This document shows, piece by piece, positions 1-6,121 of a DNA stretch of 9,944 nt. Position numbers and translations under genes: made by a program. The notes under the pieces are model-generated. The model made no database searches. It worked only from the letters and a program-made list of their open reading frames with translations, and was not told the origin of the DNA. The DNA lies in the NCBI GenBank assembly GCA_958420075.1, contig CATZIM010000045.1:1-9944 (forward strand), written 5' to 3'. Source of the DNA: an uncultured Clostridia bacterium. Lineage in GTDB: Bacteria; Bacillota; Clostridia; Lachnospirales; Anaerotignaceae. The number at the start of each line of letters is the position of its first letter. The first letter of the stretch is position 1.

Positions 1-253
1 CGATATTGATGCCTTCGGGCAGTGTCAAGTCAAGGTCTTTTTCAACTTCTTCTTCTGCGTCCAGATTGCCCAGGATATCAATGCCCTGTGTTTCCAGATA
101 TTCATAAATCCGATCGATGCGGTCGGGGTCTAAGTCCAAATCCGCCAGATGGTCCATGACCTCTTTATACTCTAATACGCTTTTCTTCTTTTTGCCCATG
201 GCAACCAGTTCTTCCAGTCTGGTCAACAATGTGGTTTCTTCGACGGATTTCAA
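1..253 (-). CDS. rpoD: RNA polymerase housekeeping sigma factor RpoD/SigA, N-terminal part (3' end outside window)
   Basis: This is the start of the primary sigma factor, which directs RNA polymerase to housekeeping promoters. Only about 84 codons are visible. They match sigma-70 region 1.1: a short helix (LLTRLEELVAMGKKKKSVLE), then EVMDHLADLDLDPDRIDRI and IYEYLETQGIDIL, followed by an acidic linker. The start is taken as TTG at 253 because an AGGGAGG ribosome binding site lies just upstream and the preceding helix is kept; the first ATG (197-199) would remove 18 residues of region 1.1. The gene begins 40 bp after dnaG stops, with no terminator between, so it is probably co-transcribed with dnaG, as in the classical macromolecular synthesis operon. 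Identification rests on the region 1.1 pattern plus the dgt-dnaG context; the DNA-binding regions 2-4 lie beyond the edge. Confidence 0.9.
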   Translation of the reverse strand, partial: MKSVEETTLLTRLEELVAMGKKKKSVLEYKEVMDHLADLDLDPDRIDRIYEYLETQGIDILGNLDAEEEVEKDLDLTLPEGINI

Positions 254-293
254 AGCAATCCTCCCTTTCTGTGTTCCTTATAGTCTAACCATA

Positions 294-2072
294 TCAGATG
301 GTAATATGCAGTGCCTCCAGCTTTCTTTTCTCCTCCACCAGCTGTTGGATTTCCTCCACGGTGGATGCCTGTGCCGTTTTTCGGTCGATCTTTGCCCGCT
401 TCAATACTTTTGCGGCTTCATTGACGGCTTTTTGCAGGTCAAACCCATCGTCTGCCGGCGGTTGTGCCGCGAAAATTTCCGTGACACGCCGTTGCGCTTC
501 GCCTTCCTCAAAAAAACTGATCAGTTCCGCAGGGAACACATTCCCCGCTTCTTCCCATAAAGTGCCCATGGCTTCAAATGCCTTGCCGTAGACCTCCGTG
601 GGAAAATCGTCCTTATCCAACACCTTCTGTAAAATTTCATATATATGCCGATGGCTGGCAGAAAAATACAACAAACTTTTCTGGGCGTCCAACAACCCCT
701 TATCTTCCTTTTCTCTGCCGCCGTACTGCCTTTGCATCTGTATCTGCCGCTTCTGGGCTTCCTGCTGGAATGCCTCGTCTTCTTTGCGGCGGAGTTTCCG
801 TATTTCATTCTGGATGGCGCTTTCCTCCACCCCTGTCATACGGCTGACCTCGGCGGTATACACATCCCGCTCGATGTCGCTTTCCAATTTTGTCAAAATC
901 TGCGCTGCCTCTGTGGCAAAGCGCACCCGATGTTCCGGGTTGTCCAGGGCGTATTTCCTGCGGATGCAGGCGATCTGGAACGATATATAATGAACGGCAT
1001 TGACCAGCAGCTTGGAAAACTCTGCTGAGCCGTTTTGTTTGATGAATTCGTCGGGGTCTTTGCCGTCAGGCACCTGTGTCACCCGTACATGGAATCCATT
1101 TTCCACCAATACGGGAATGGCACGGAGAGCGGCGTTTGTGCCTGCTTCGTCGCTGTCGTAAAGCAGGATCACGTCCTCGGCGTATTTCTTCAATGTCATG
1201 GCGTGTTCCCGGTTGAATGCCGTTCCCAAAGACGCCACCACATTATGGAATCCTGCCTGATAGACAGAAATCATATCCATATATCCTTCCACCAGAATGA
1301 GCTCCTTCTTTCTGGCAGCTTTTGCAAAGTTCAGCCCGTATAGATTGCGGCTCTTGCTGAACAGTATGGTTTCGGGGGAGTTCAGATACTTAGGTTCCCC
1401 CTTGCTTAGGATTCTGCCGCCAAACCCTACCACGCGTCCTTGCGCGTCGAATATGGGGAACATAAGCCGTCCCCGGAAACGGTCGTGGTAGCCGCTTCCT
1501 TCCCTATCGGGAATGACTAAGCCGCTTTTGACCATATCCTCTACGGAATATCCCAATCCCTTCAAGTGGTCGAAAAGGGCATGTCTGCGGTCTGGAGAAT
1601 AACCGATGCCGAACTTTCTGGCAAGGTTTGGCTTTAATTGCCGCCGCTCCAGATAAGCCCGTGCCGGTGCGCCTTCTTCCGACAAGAGGGTATCATAATA
1701 AAACCTTCCTGCCGCCCGATGCATCTCAAAGAGCCTTGCTTTCAGCCGCTCCATGGCGAGAGCCTGTCCCGTCATTTGAGGCTCCGGCAAAGGGATATTG
1801 GCGCGCTCCGCCAGTTTTTTCACCGCTTCGGGAAAATCACAGTTTTCCATTTCCATCAGAAAGCCGTATACATTCCCGGACGCTCCACAGCCGAAACAGT
1901 AATAAAACTGTTTTTCACTGTTGACGGAAAAAGACGGGGTCTTTTCGTGATGGAAAGGGCAAAGTCCGAAGTAAGAACTGCCCTTTTGCTTCAACGGAAC
2001 GTATTGGGAAATGACATCCACAATGTCATTTTGCATACGGATTTCCTCAATCAATTCTCTCGGATACCGCAT
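294..2072 (-). CDS. dnaG: DNA primase DnaG
   Basis: Synthesises RNA primers for lagging-strand replication, working with the replicative helicase. The 592-aa product has the full domain order. The N-terminal CHC2 zinc finger has Cys38, His41, Cys59 and Cys62 (LCPFHHEKTPSF and YYCFGCGASGN). The RNA polymerase core follows, with DRFRGRLMFPIFD near residue 197 and YLNSPET near 229. The TOPRIM domain has the catalytic Glu in LILVEGYMD (Glu262) and metal-binding Asp306 and Asp308 in LLYDSDEAGT. A charged helical C-terminal helicase-interaction region ends the protein. The start is the ATG at 2070-2072, giving the typical MRYPRELIEEIR beginning directly behind a GGGGGGAGGACA ribosome binding site. 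The frame stays open 19 codons further upstream, but that stretch does not look like primase and the site at 2072 is better. dgt lies upstream and rpoD downstream on the same strand. Confidence 0.97.
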   Translation of the reverse strand: MRYPRELIEEIRMQNDIVDVISQYVPLKQKGSSYFGLCPFHHEKTPSFSVNSEKQFYYCFGCGASGNVYGFLMEMENCDFPEAVKKLAERANIPLPEPQMTGQALAMERLKARLFEMHRAAGRFYYDTLLSEEGAPARAYLERRQLKPNLARKFGIGYSPDRRHALFDHLKGLGYSVEDMVKSGLVIPDREGSGYHDRFRGRLMFPIFDAQGRVVGFGGRILSKGEPKYLNSPETILFSKSRNLYGLNFAKAARKKELILVEGYMDMISVYQAGFHNVVASLGTAFNREHAMTLKKYAEDVILLYDSDEAGTNAALRAIPVLVENGFHVRVTQVPDGKDPDEFIKQNGSAEFSKLLVNAVHYISFQIACIRRKYALDNPEHRVRFATEAAQILTKLESDIERDVYTAEVSRMTGVEESAIQNEIRKLRRKEDEAFQQEAQKRQIQMQRQYGGREKEDKGLLDAQKSLLYFSASHRHIYEILQKVLDKDDFPTEVYGKAFEAMGTLWEEAGNVFPAELISFFEEGEAQRRVTEIFAAQPPADDGFDLQKAVNEAAKVLKRAKIDRKTAQASTVEEIQQLVEEKRKLEALHITI

Positions 2073-2130
2073 TGTCCTCCCCCCTTTCCGTCTTTTTGGA
2101 AACAACGTTTCTGGAATTTCCGTAAACATT

Positions 2131-2162
2131 GGAGAAAGGAAGCTGTTACACTTCCTTTCTCC
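2131..2162 (-). promoter_or_regulatory. Perfect 12-bp hairpin in the dnaG leader
   Basis: GGAGAAAGGAAG at 2131-2142 pairs perfectly with 2151-2162 across an 8-nt loop, about 58 nt before the dnaG start. No T-run follows on the minus strand, so it is not a canonical intrinsic terminator. One arm is purine-rich and resembles a ribosome binding site. It could be a 5'-leader structure affecting dnaG expression or mRNA stability; the structure is seen, the role is inferred. Confidence 0.45.
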
Positions 2163-2219
2163 TGCTATACTCTATGATTTCGACATTTCCCCGAAAAATC
2201 CTCCCTTTTGGCGACGTTT

Positions 2220-2247
2220 TGTATATTTGAACAAAAACCGACCGCAA
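2220..2247 (-). promoter_or_regulatory. Possible sigma-70 promoter for dnaG
   Basis: On the minus strand TTGCGG (2242-2247) and TATACA (2220-2225) are separated by 16 bp in the dgt-dnaG gap. Transcription from here would give a leader of roughly 140 nt that includes the 2131-2162 hairpin. The match is moderate and the region is AT-rich, so chance occurrence is possible. Confidence 0.3.
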
Positions 2248-2280
2248 AAGACCGATTTTTCGCAAAAATCCATCAATAAA

Positions 2281-3294
2281 TCAAAGGACGCTCCATTCCG
2301 CAGGAATAAAGAGTTTCTTGAATCTTGCCACGGCAAAACGGTCTGTCATGCAGGCGACATAATCACAAACGGTCTGTTCCACCGTTTCTCCTTCTTCTAT
2401 GAGGCGGCGGAACTCTCCTTCCATCTCCTGCGGATGTTCCAGATAGTAGGCAAAGAGGTCGCCTACGATTTTCTGGGCTTTTTCATGCTCACTGGTGGCA
2501 ATGTCGCTATGGTAGACCTTCCGGAACATGAATGCCCGCAGTCCCGTCAGGGTCGCCCGCATTTCCGGACTCATGCAGATGTCATTGATTCCGGTGCTAT
2601 GTAATATGGTATCCCGGATCATGGCATTGATGCGTTTGCTGGACGTTCCCCCCATGACTGCCACATATTCCGCCGGAATATCCTCAGGGCGGAGCATACC
2701 TGCCCGAATGGCATCGTCAATGTCGTGGTTGGTATATGCGATTTTATCTGAAAGCTGTACGATCTTCCCTTCCAGTGTGGCAGGGTGTCCGCTGGTACGG
2801 TGGTTCAGTATACCATCCCGGACTTCCCAGGTGAGATTCAGCCCCTTGCCGTCTTTTTCCAGACGGTCTGCCACGCGAAGGCTCTGTTCATTATGGGCAA
2901 AACCTCCCCAGTCTTTGCAAAGTTCATCCAGTTTCCGCTCCCCGGCGTGGCCAAAAGGCGTATGCCCCAAGTCGTGACCCAAAGCAATGGCTTCTGTCAA
3001 ATCCTCATTGAGCCGCAATGCTCTGGCAATGGTGCGGGCAATCTGGGCAACCTCCAAAGTATGGGTCAAACGGGTGCGGTAGTGATCTCCTTCTGGAGAG
3101 ATGAACACCTGCGTCTTATGCTTCATGCGCCGAAAGGCCTTGCAGTGTATAATACGATCTCTGTCCCGCTGAAAATCCGTGCGGAAATCGCACTTTTCCT
3201 CTGGGCGCAGCCGCCCTTTGGATGCGGCGCTTTTTGCCGCCAGGGGACTCAGTATTTTTTCCTCCAATTCTTCTTGAAACAAACGATATTCCAT
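2281..3294 (-). CDS. dgt: dGTPase-like dNTP triphosphohydrolase (HD superfamily)
   Basis: Hydrolyses deoxynucleoside triphosphates to the deoxynucleoside and inorganic triphosphate, a cytosolic control on dNTP pools. The 337-aa product has the HD-superfamily metal ligands in order: His78 in RTRLTHTLEVAQ, the His107-Asp108 pair in ALGHDLGHTPFGHAGE, and a later Asp183 in QLSDKIAYTNHDIDDA. The N-terminal stretch DFQRDRDRIIHCKAFRRMK is typical of the dGTPase family. Length fits the shorter clostridial/Bacillus-like form rather than the longer E. coli Dgt. Two in-frame ATGs occur at 3300 and 3294. The second is preferred because AGGAGG then sits 7 nt away instead of 1. It lies upstream of dnaG and rpoD on the same strand, a common Bacillota arrangement. 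Its exact nucleotide preference and any allosteric activation cannot be read from sequence. Confidence 0.94.
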   Translation of the reverse strand: MEYRLFQEELEEKILSPLAAKSAASKGRLRPEEKCDFRTDFQRDRDRIIHCKAFRRMKHKTQVFISPEGDHYRTRLTHTLEVAQIARTIARALRLNEDLTEAIALGHDLGHTPFGHAGERKLDELCKDWGGFAHNEQSLRVADRLEKDGKGLNLTWEVRDGILNHRTSGHPATLEGKIVQLSDKIAYTNHDIDDAIRAGMLRPEDIPAEYVAVMGGTSSKRINAMIRDTILHSTGINDICMSPEMRATLTGLRAFMFRKVYHSDIATSEHEKAQKIVGDLFAYYLEHPQEMEGEFRRLIEEGETVEQTVCDYVACMTDRFAVARFKKLFIPAEWSVL

Positions 3295-3317
3295 TCTCAT
3301 CCCTCCTTTTTTCTTCC

Positions 3318-3345
3318 TTAATAAGAAAATACGCTTCTTTCACAA
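3318..3345 (-). promoter_or_regulatory. Candidate promoter for dgt
   Basis: On the minus strand TTGTGA (3340-3345) and TATTAA (3318-3323) are spaced 16 bp, just upstream of the dgt ribosome binding site and downstream of the 3375-3407 terminator. The position is right, the -10 match is imperfect, and the flanks are AT-rich. Confidence 0.4.
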
Positions 3346-3365
3346 AAAAATCCTCTTTTTTTCTG

Positions 3366-3411
3366 TAAAAAAATAGGGAAAACCCTGTAAAATCCAAGGT
3401 TTTCCCTTTTT
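3366..3411 (-). terminator. Intrinsic terminator after the small membrane-protein pair (possibly bidirectional)
   Basis: AGGGAAAACC (3375-3384) pairs perfectly with 3398-3407 around a 13-nt loop. Read on the minus strand the stem is followed by A then seven Ts, directly after the stop codon of the 114-aa gene. Read on the plus strand it is followed by five Ts (3407-3411). It separates the membrane-protein unit from dgt. Confidence 0.8.
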
Positions 3412-3754
3412 AATTTCCCATGAAATAGGCGGCGCATTTCACAGCGTTGAAAACAGCCATAGCCGCCCCTGCCAACGCGAAAAATCGCAGCTGCCGCTCA
3501 TACCCATCGGACGCCCAATGCCATGCGTCCTGTGTCTGCTGATACTCTTTCAGCATACACCAATACAAAAGAGCACATAACCCAAAAAATACCGTTGTCC
3601 ATGCGGAAATTGCCGCCAAAGGCCCTGTCATCTGGTACTGCTCGAATACCCCTGCCAGCAAATCCAGAAACATACAGACAGTCAAAACTTTCTGCATATT
3701 GTTTCGGATGAAGGGATGACGGTCTAAAAATAAAAGTAATTTCGGTTTTTCCAT
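3410..3754 (-). CDS. Hypothetical small membrane protein, 114 aa
   Basis: I do not recognise this family. The N-terminus is short, basic and amphipathic (KLLLFLDRHPFIRNNMQK). Two hydrophobic segments follow at about residues 24-41 and 45-66, then a polar stretch with KEYQQTQDAWHWASDGYERQ and a last hydrophobic segment near residues 90-110. This suggests three membrane helices and no signal peptidase site. The ATG at 3752-3754 is preceded by AAGGAAG at 7 nt. It begins 15 bp after the 98-aa gene and is followed directly by a terminator, so the two form a two-gene transcript. Its layout (FLDxHPFIRN start, short loop, three helices) echoes the upstream 98-aa protein (FFDTHRNSLK start), suggesting distant paralogues or partner subunits. 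Confidence 0.8.
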   Translation of the reverse strand: MEKPKLLLFLDRHPFIRNNMQKVLTVCMFLDLLAGVFEQYQMTGPLAAISAWTTVFFGLCALLYWCMLKEYQQTQDAWHWASDGYERQLRFFALAGAAMAVFNAVKCAAYFMGN

Positions 3755-3769
3755 AAGATTCTTCCTTTC

Positions 3770-4066
3770 TCAAAACGATAGGATGCACAAAAACAAACAG
3801 ACTCCCGCAGCCACCAAGCAAATGGCAAAGGTCACCCACATTTTCGCGGGAGTTGCCTCCACTTTGCCTTCTTTGAAAAAAACAAAAACACACCGAGCAC
3901 AATACAGAAAAACCAGAGCCATCATGGCGTGTGCCAGCCAGTCCAAGGGTGTCTTGCGCCAAAAATCAAAAGCGTTCCCAATCATATATAGAACGAACCA
4001 GAATTTCAGAGAATTTCGATGGGTATCAAAAAACGTATCCAATTTATGCAGATCAATCTTTTTCAT
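3770..4066 (-). CDS. Hypothetical small membrane protein, 98 aa
   Basis: Family not recognised. It opens with a charged amphipathic segment (MKKIDLHKLDTFFDTHRN), followed by hydrophobic stretches at about residues 20-33, 40-60 and 76-97, with KEGKVEATPAK in the loop before the last one. This resembles a three-helix inner-membrane protein. The frame continues upstream to 4228, but the ATG at 4064-4066 is chosen because AGGAGG lies 7 nt before it and a well-formed promoter lies just upstream; the longer reading would run into the repeat at 4136-4317. It is the first gene of a two-gene unit with the 114-aa membrane protein. The role is unknown; a membrane pair of this kind could be a small transporter, a toxin-immunity-like pair or a stress protein, but nothing in the sequence decides. 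Confidence 0.8.
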   Translation of the reverse strand: MKKIDLHKLDTFFDTHRNSLKFWFVLYMIGNAFDFWRKTPLDWLAHAMMALVFLYCARCVFVFFKEGKVEATPAKMWVTFAICLVAAGVCLFLCILSF

Positions 4067-4086
4067 ATTACTGCCTCCTTTTTCCC

Positions 4087-4115
4087 AGCATAGCAAAGAA
4101 TGCGCATATTGTCTA
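4087..4115 (-). promoter_or_regulatory. Sigma-70 promoter for the small membrane-protein pair
   Basis: On the minus strand TAGACA (4110-4115) and TATGCT (4087-4092) have the ideal 17-bp spacing. A start site near 4080 would leave a leader of about 15 nt holding the AGGAGG ribosome binding site of the 98-aa gene. The promoter lies just outside repeat copy 1, so the repeat abuts its upstream side. Confidence 0.65.
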
Positions 4116-4135
4116 TGGATACAAAAAATCCAGCC

Positions 4136-4317
4136 AAAGCAACTTCCCCTTAAGAAAATACTGCTTTTCCTTTCCCTTGATTTCTTAAGGGGAATTGTGA
4201 CAGCTGTCTTTAGAAGAAAACACATCAAATAAAATCTCAGTAAAAATAAGAAAGCTGGAATCCCCTATATGACAAGGATTTCAGCTTTCTTTGTTTTCTT
4301 ATGAAGATGTCCCTAAA
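4136..4317 (+). repeat. 182-bp structured repeat, copy 1 (inverted relative to copy 2)
   Basis: This segment matches the reverse complement of 4857-5038 end to end, with about 84% identity by hand alignment; the similarity stops sharply at AAAGCAAC on one side and CCCTAAA on the other. It contains two hairpins. Hairpin A has a 14-bp perfect stem (4144-4157 with 4181-4194) and a 23-nt loop. Hairpin B has a 16-bp stem with one G-T pair (4248-4263 with 4276-4291). The two ends are not inverted repeats of each other and no clear target duplication is visible, so it is not a standard MITE. It lies between the xre stop codon and the promoter of the membrane-protein pair, and hairpin B probably terminates xre. 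Confidence 0.9.
4242..4291 (-). terminator. Probable xre terminator, formed by hairpin B of repeat copy 1
   Basis: The stem 4248-4263/4276-4291 lies about 30 nt beyond the xre stop codon. On the minus strand it is followed by ATTTTTA, a short T-run. The other strand also has a T-rich flank, so it may work in both directions. Confidence 0.55.
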
Positions 4318-4319
4318 TT

Positions 4320-4745
4320 TTACGGCTGGAATTCTTTGAAATATGTTTTTGCGAAAATATCCTTTAATGCCAGCATGGCATCTTCCGCAGAATAGCCGTA
4401 TATCTTCTGGACTTCCCGTATCATGGCAGCAAACTGGGTTTCGTAAGGGGCGCAGTCCATTTCCTGCTGATAAGTCACCAATATAGGATAGAGTTTCGTC
4501 CAGTCCACCACATAACCCGTTTCCGTCTGTTTGATTTCCGGCTGTTTTTCTTCTTCTGCCAAAAGGCTGTTGCAGTCTGTTTCCAGAGCTTCAGCCAGCT
4601 TCACCAGTCCCGGCACCGTAGGCATGGTGGTGCCTGCTTCCCATTTGGAAACAGTCTGTCTTGCCACCTGCAATTTTTCTGCCAGCTGTTCCTGTGTCAG
4701 ATTGGCGTTCTTTCTTGCCTTTGCGATATTTTTTCCCAAATCCAT
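4320..4745 (-). CDS. XRE/Cro-family helix-turn-helix transcriptional regulator, 141 aa
   Basis: A DNA-binding regulator with a classic N-terminal HTH_3 domain at about residues 7-61: IAKARKNANLTQEQLAEKL, then VARQTVSKWEAGTTMPTVP and LVKLAEALE. The recognition helix is in VARQTVSKWE. The C-terminal half (about residues 70-141) is mixed polar and hydrophobic, with YGYSAEDAMLALKDIF; I do not recognise it as a known sensor or peptidase domain. The ATG at 4743-4745 has AGGAGG 7 nt upstream. The gene is alone between two inverted copies of a 182-bp repeat, its stop codon 2 bp from copy 1. The AAAAACGCAC motifs in its upstream region are candidate operators for autoregulation. Its targets are unknown; the adjacent membrane-protein pair is one possibility. 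Confidence 0.93.
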   Translation of the reverse strand: MDLGKNIAKARKNANLTQEQLAEKLQVARQTVSKWEAGTTMPTVPGLVKLAEALETDCNSLLAEEEKQPEIKQTETGYVVDWTKLYPILVTYQQEMDCAPYETQFAAMIREVQKIYGYSAEDAMLALKDIFAKTYFKEFQP

Positions 4746-4773
4746 GAAAATCCCTCCTTATTTATCATGGTAA

Positions 4774-4835
4774 CAAAAACGCACCGCCCTTTCCACCACC
4801 AGACGGGCAAAAACGCACGCCAGAAGTGCATTTTT
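4774..4835 (-). promoter_or_regulatory. Repeated motif with a dyad upstream of xre; candidate operator
   Basis: CAAAAACGCAC occurs at 4774-4784 and again at 4808-4818, 34 bp apart. The second copy is the left half of an inverted repeat, AAAAACGCAC (4809-4818), 7-nt spacer, GTGCATTTTT (4826-4835), with one mismatch in ten. Three half-sites placed just upstream of a gene for a dimeric HTH regulator suggest autoregulation. No convincing -35/-10 pair was found here. The rest of the gene-free stretch between xre and prpE (4746-5056) is repeat copy 2. Confidence 0.45.
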
Positions 4836-4856
4836 CCAATAAAAAACGGATGAATC

Positions 4857-5038
4857 TTTAGGGGCATCTTCATAAGAAAACAAAGAAAGCCAAAATCCTT
4901 ATCATGACAAAGGATTTTGGCTTTCTTATTTTATGAAGATTTTCGTTGTTATGTTTTCTTATGAAGACAGCCGTCGCAATTCCCCTTAAGAAATCAAGGA
5001 AAAGAAAAATCAATGTTTTCTTAAGGGGAAGTTGCTTT
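4857..5038 (-). repeat. 182-bp structured repeat, copy 2 (inverted relative to copy 1)
   Basis: This is the partner of 4136-4317 in opposite orientation and the same length. Hairpin A is 4980-4993 with 5017-5030, a 14-bp perfect stem with a 23-nt loop, identical in stem sequence to copy 1. Hairpin B is 4883-4900 with 4910-4927, an 18-bp perfect stem. In this copy hairpin B is also enclosed by a perfect 15-bp inverted pair, TCTTCATAAGAAAAC (4867-4881) and its complement at 4953-4967; in copy 1 the equivalent inner arm is degenerate. The copy fills most of the gap between the xre upstream region and the prpE stop codon, 18 bp away. Confidence 0.9.
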
Positions 5039-5056
5039 CATTCATCCGTTCTCTTT

Positions 5057-5848
5057 TCATTCCGGCACTTTGCCGTCACCGCGATAGTGGGCATAAGCTT
5101 TGCCGCGCACCTGCACAAACTCCATTTCTGGATAACGCAGGGCTGTGAGATAACCGCCATAAACGCATCCTTGGTCGATGTCAACGGTGTTGTTCACCAA
5201 GTCGGGACGTTCTGCCACCGTATGTCCATAGACCACCAGCGCTTTGCCGTGGTAAGATGCCGCCCAGTCCCGTCTTTGGGGTCTGCCGTTTTCGTCTGTT
5301 TCCCCTGTGGTTTCCCCATAGAGGCACACTGCCCGTATCTTCCCGGAAAAATATCCCATGCTTTCTTCCTGCAAGCCGCCATGGACGATTGCCAGACGTT
5401 TTTTATCCAGCAGAAGATAATAGCACTGGCTTTCATAGCACTGCATATAGCGAATGCGGAATGCCTGCCGTTCCTCTCTGCTCAGCTTGTCCAGTTCTGC
5501 CACGGTTTTCTCCAGACCATGAGAAATCCGCACACGGTTCCCCAGAAAATAACGGTAGAGCTTATTGCAGTGATTGCCGTGAACCCAGAAACCGCCGTTA
5601 TAAGCCACCTGATCCATCCAGAAATTCAGGCATGCCAAATTCGCAGGGCCTTTGTCGGATACATCCCCCACGGAAATGAGCCGCCGTTTGTCCGGATGGA
5701 CATAAATACCCTTTTCCTCCCGGTAGCCCAGCTTTTCCACCAGCTGGATCAGCTCGTCATAACAGCCATGGACATCACCAATGATATCAAATTGATTTTC
5801 ACGGAACTCCAATATACGGAAGTTCCGTTCCCGTCGTTCCTTTTTCAT
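5057..5848 (-). CDS. prpE: PrpE-type metallophosphatase (asymmetrical Ap4A hydrolase/phosphoprotein phosphatase family)
   Basis: A calcineurin-like phosphatase. Bacillus PrpE is reported to act on bis(5'-nucleosyl)tetraphosphate and as a protein phosphatase. All metal-site motifs are present: GDVHG (residues 24-28), GDVSDKG (from 61), GNHCNKLYRY (from 91), VHGG (around His156) and YGHT (around His209). The stretch GRPQRRDWAASYHGK and the Asp-containing NTVDIDQGCVYGG also resemble Bacillus PrpE as I recall it. The start at ATG 5846-5848 gives 263 aa, with a basic extension of about 18 residues (KKERRERNFR) compared with the roughly 244-aa Bacillus protein. An in-frame TTG at 5857 is an alternative, and neither has a strong ribosome binding site. 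The gene has its own promoter, diverges from the 46-aa gene and ends next to repeat copy 2. Confidence 0.92.
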   Translation of the reverse strand: MKKERRERNFRILEFRENQFDIIGDVHGCYDELIQLVEKLGYREEKGIYVHPDKRRLISVGDVSDKGPANLACLNFWMDQVAYNGGFWVHGNHCNKLYRYFLGNRVRISHGLEKTVAELDKLSREERQAFRIRYMQCYESQCYYLLLDKKRLAIVHGGLQEESMGYFSGKIRAVCLYGETTGETDENGRPQRRDWAASYHGKALVVYGHTVAERPDLVNNTVDIDQGCVYGGYLTALRYPEMEFVQVRGKAYAHYRGDGKVPE

Positions 5849-5890
5849 ATACACCAATCATTTCTACTTCTGTTTTTTTCAATCTTTTTT

Positions 5891-5920
5891 ATCATAACAT
5901 AAAATCCTCTGTCCGTGCAA
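5891..5920 (-). promoter_or_regulatory. Promoter for prpE
   Basis: On the minus strand TTGCAC (5915-5920) and TATGAT (5891-5896) are separated by 18 bp, about 43 bp before the prpE start. The hexamers fit sigma-70 well; the spacing is slightly long. Confidence 0.55.
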
Positions 5921-5976
5921 AAAAAGTGAAAAAACTTTCTCCCCGCCGCATAAAGTAATGACAGGAGGTGGTATGT

Positions 5977-6117
5977 ATGTATGGAAAGAGAGAGATACCC
6001 GCACCCTTTGCGCCACAGAAACAAAAAGCAAAACCCCAGAAAAACCAGGCAAGACAGACTTCCGGCGGCTGTTCTCCGGCGGCGGTGCTTCTGCTGTTGG
6101 ATCTGCTTTCCCGGTAA
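5977..6117 (+). CDS. Hypothetical 46-aa protein, hydrophobic C-terminus
   Basis: A short gene below usual length cut-offs. An AGGAGG at 5963-5968 is followed by three overlapping ATGs in three frames (5973, 5977, 5981). Only the middle frame gives an ORF that stops (TAA at 6115-6117) just before a strong plus-strand terminator at 6122, with 8 nt between GGAGG and its ATG. The product starts MYGKREIPAPFAPQKQKAKP, continues with a basic, Gln- and Lys-rich stretch, and ends in GGCSPAAVLLLLDLLSR. I do not recognise the family. A basic tail with a short Leu-rich end suggests a membrane- or partner-binding peptide, possibly a small spore- or envelope-associated protein, but this is a guess. It is divergent from prpE and convergent with the 84-aa gene. 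Confidence 0.6.
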   Translation: MYGKREIPAPFAPQKQKAKPQKNQARQTSGGCSPAAVLLLLDLLSR

Positions 6118-6121
6118 ACAG

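Noticed and set aside
2073..2129. N-terminal extension of dnaG by 19 codons
   Set aside because: The extra residues do not match primases, and a strong ribosome binding site sits directly before the ATG at 2072.
4067..4228. Upstream extension of the 98-aa membrane protein
   Set aside because: It would run through the promoter and into repeat copy 1; the ATG at 4066 has an ideal ribosome binding site.
4136..5038. Reading the inverted repeats as a composite insertion sequence
   Set aside because: No transposase or integrase, no terminal inverted repeats in each copy and no visible target duplication; kept only as a repeat-bounded cassette.
4136..5038. CRISPR array
   Set aside because: Only two long copies in inverted orientation, with a gene between; no short regular repeats and spacers.
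4946..5902. Plus-strand open frame of 318 codons antisense to prpE, starting in repeat copy 2
   Set aside because: prpE on the other strand has every catalytic motif; this frame shows none and has no ribosome binding site.
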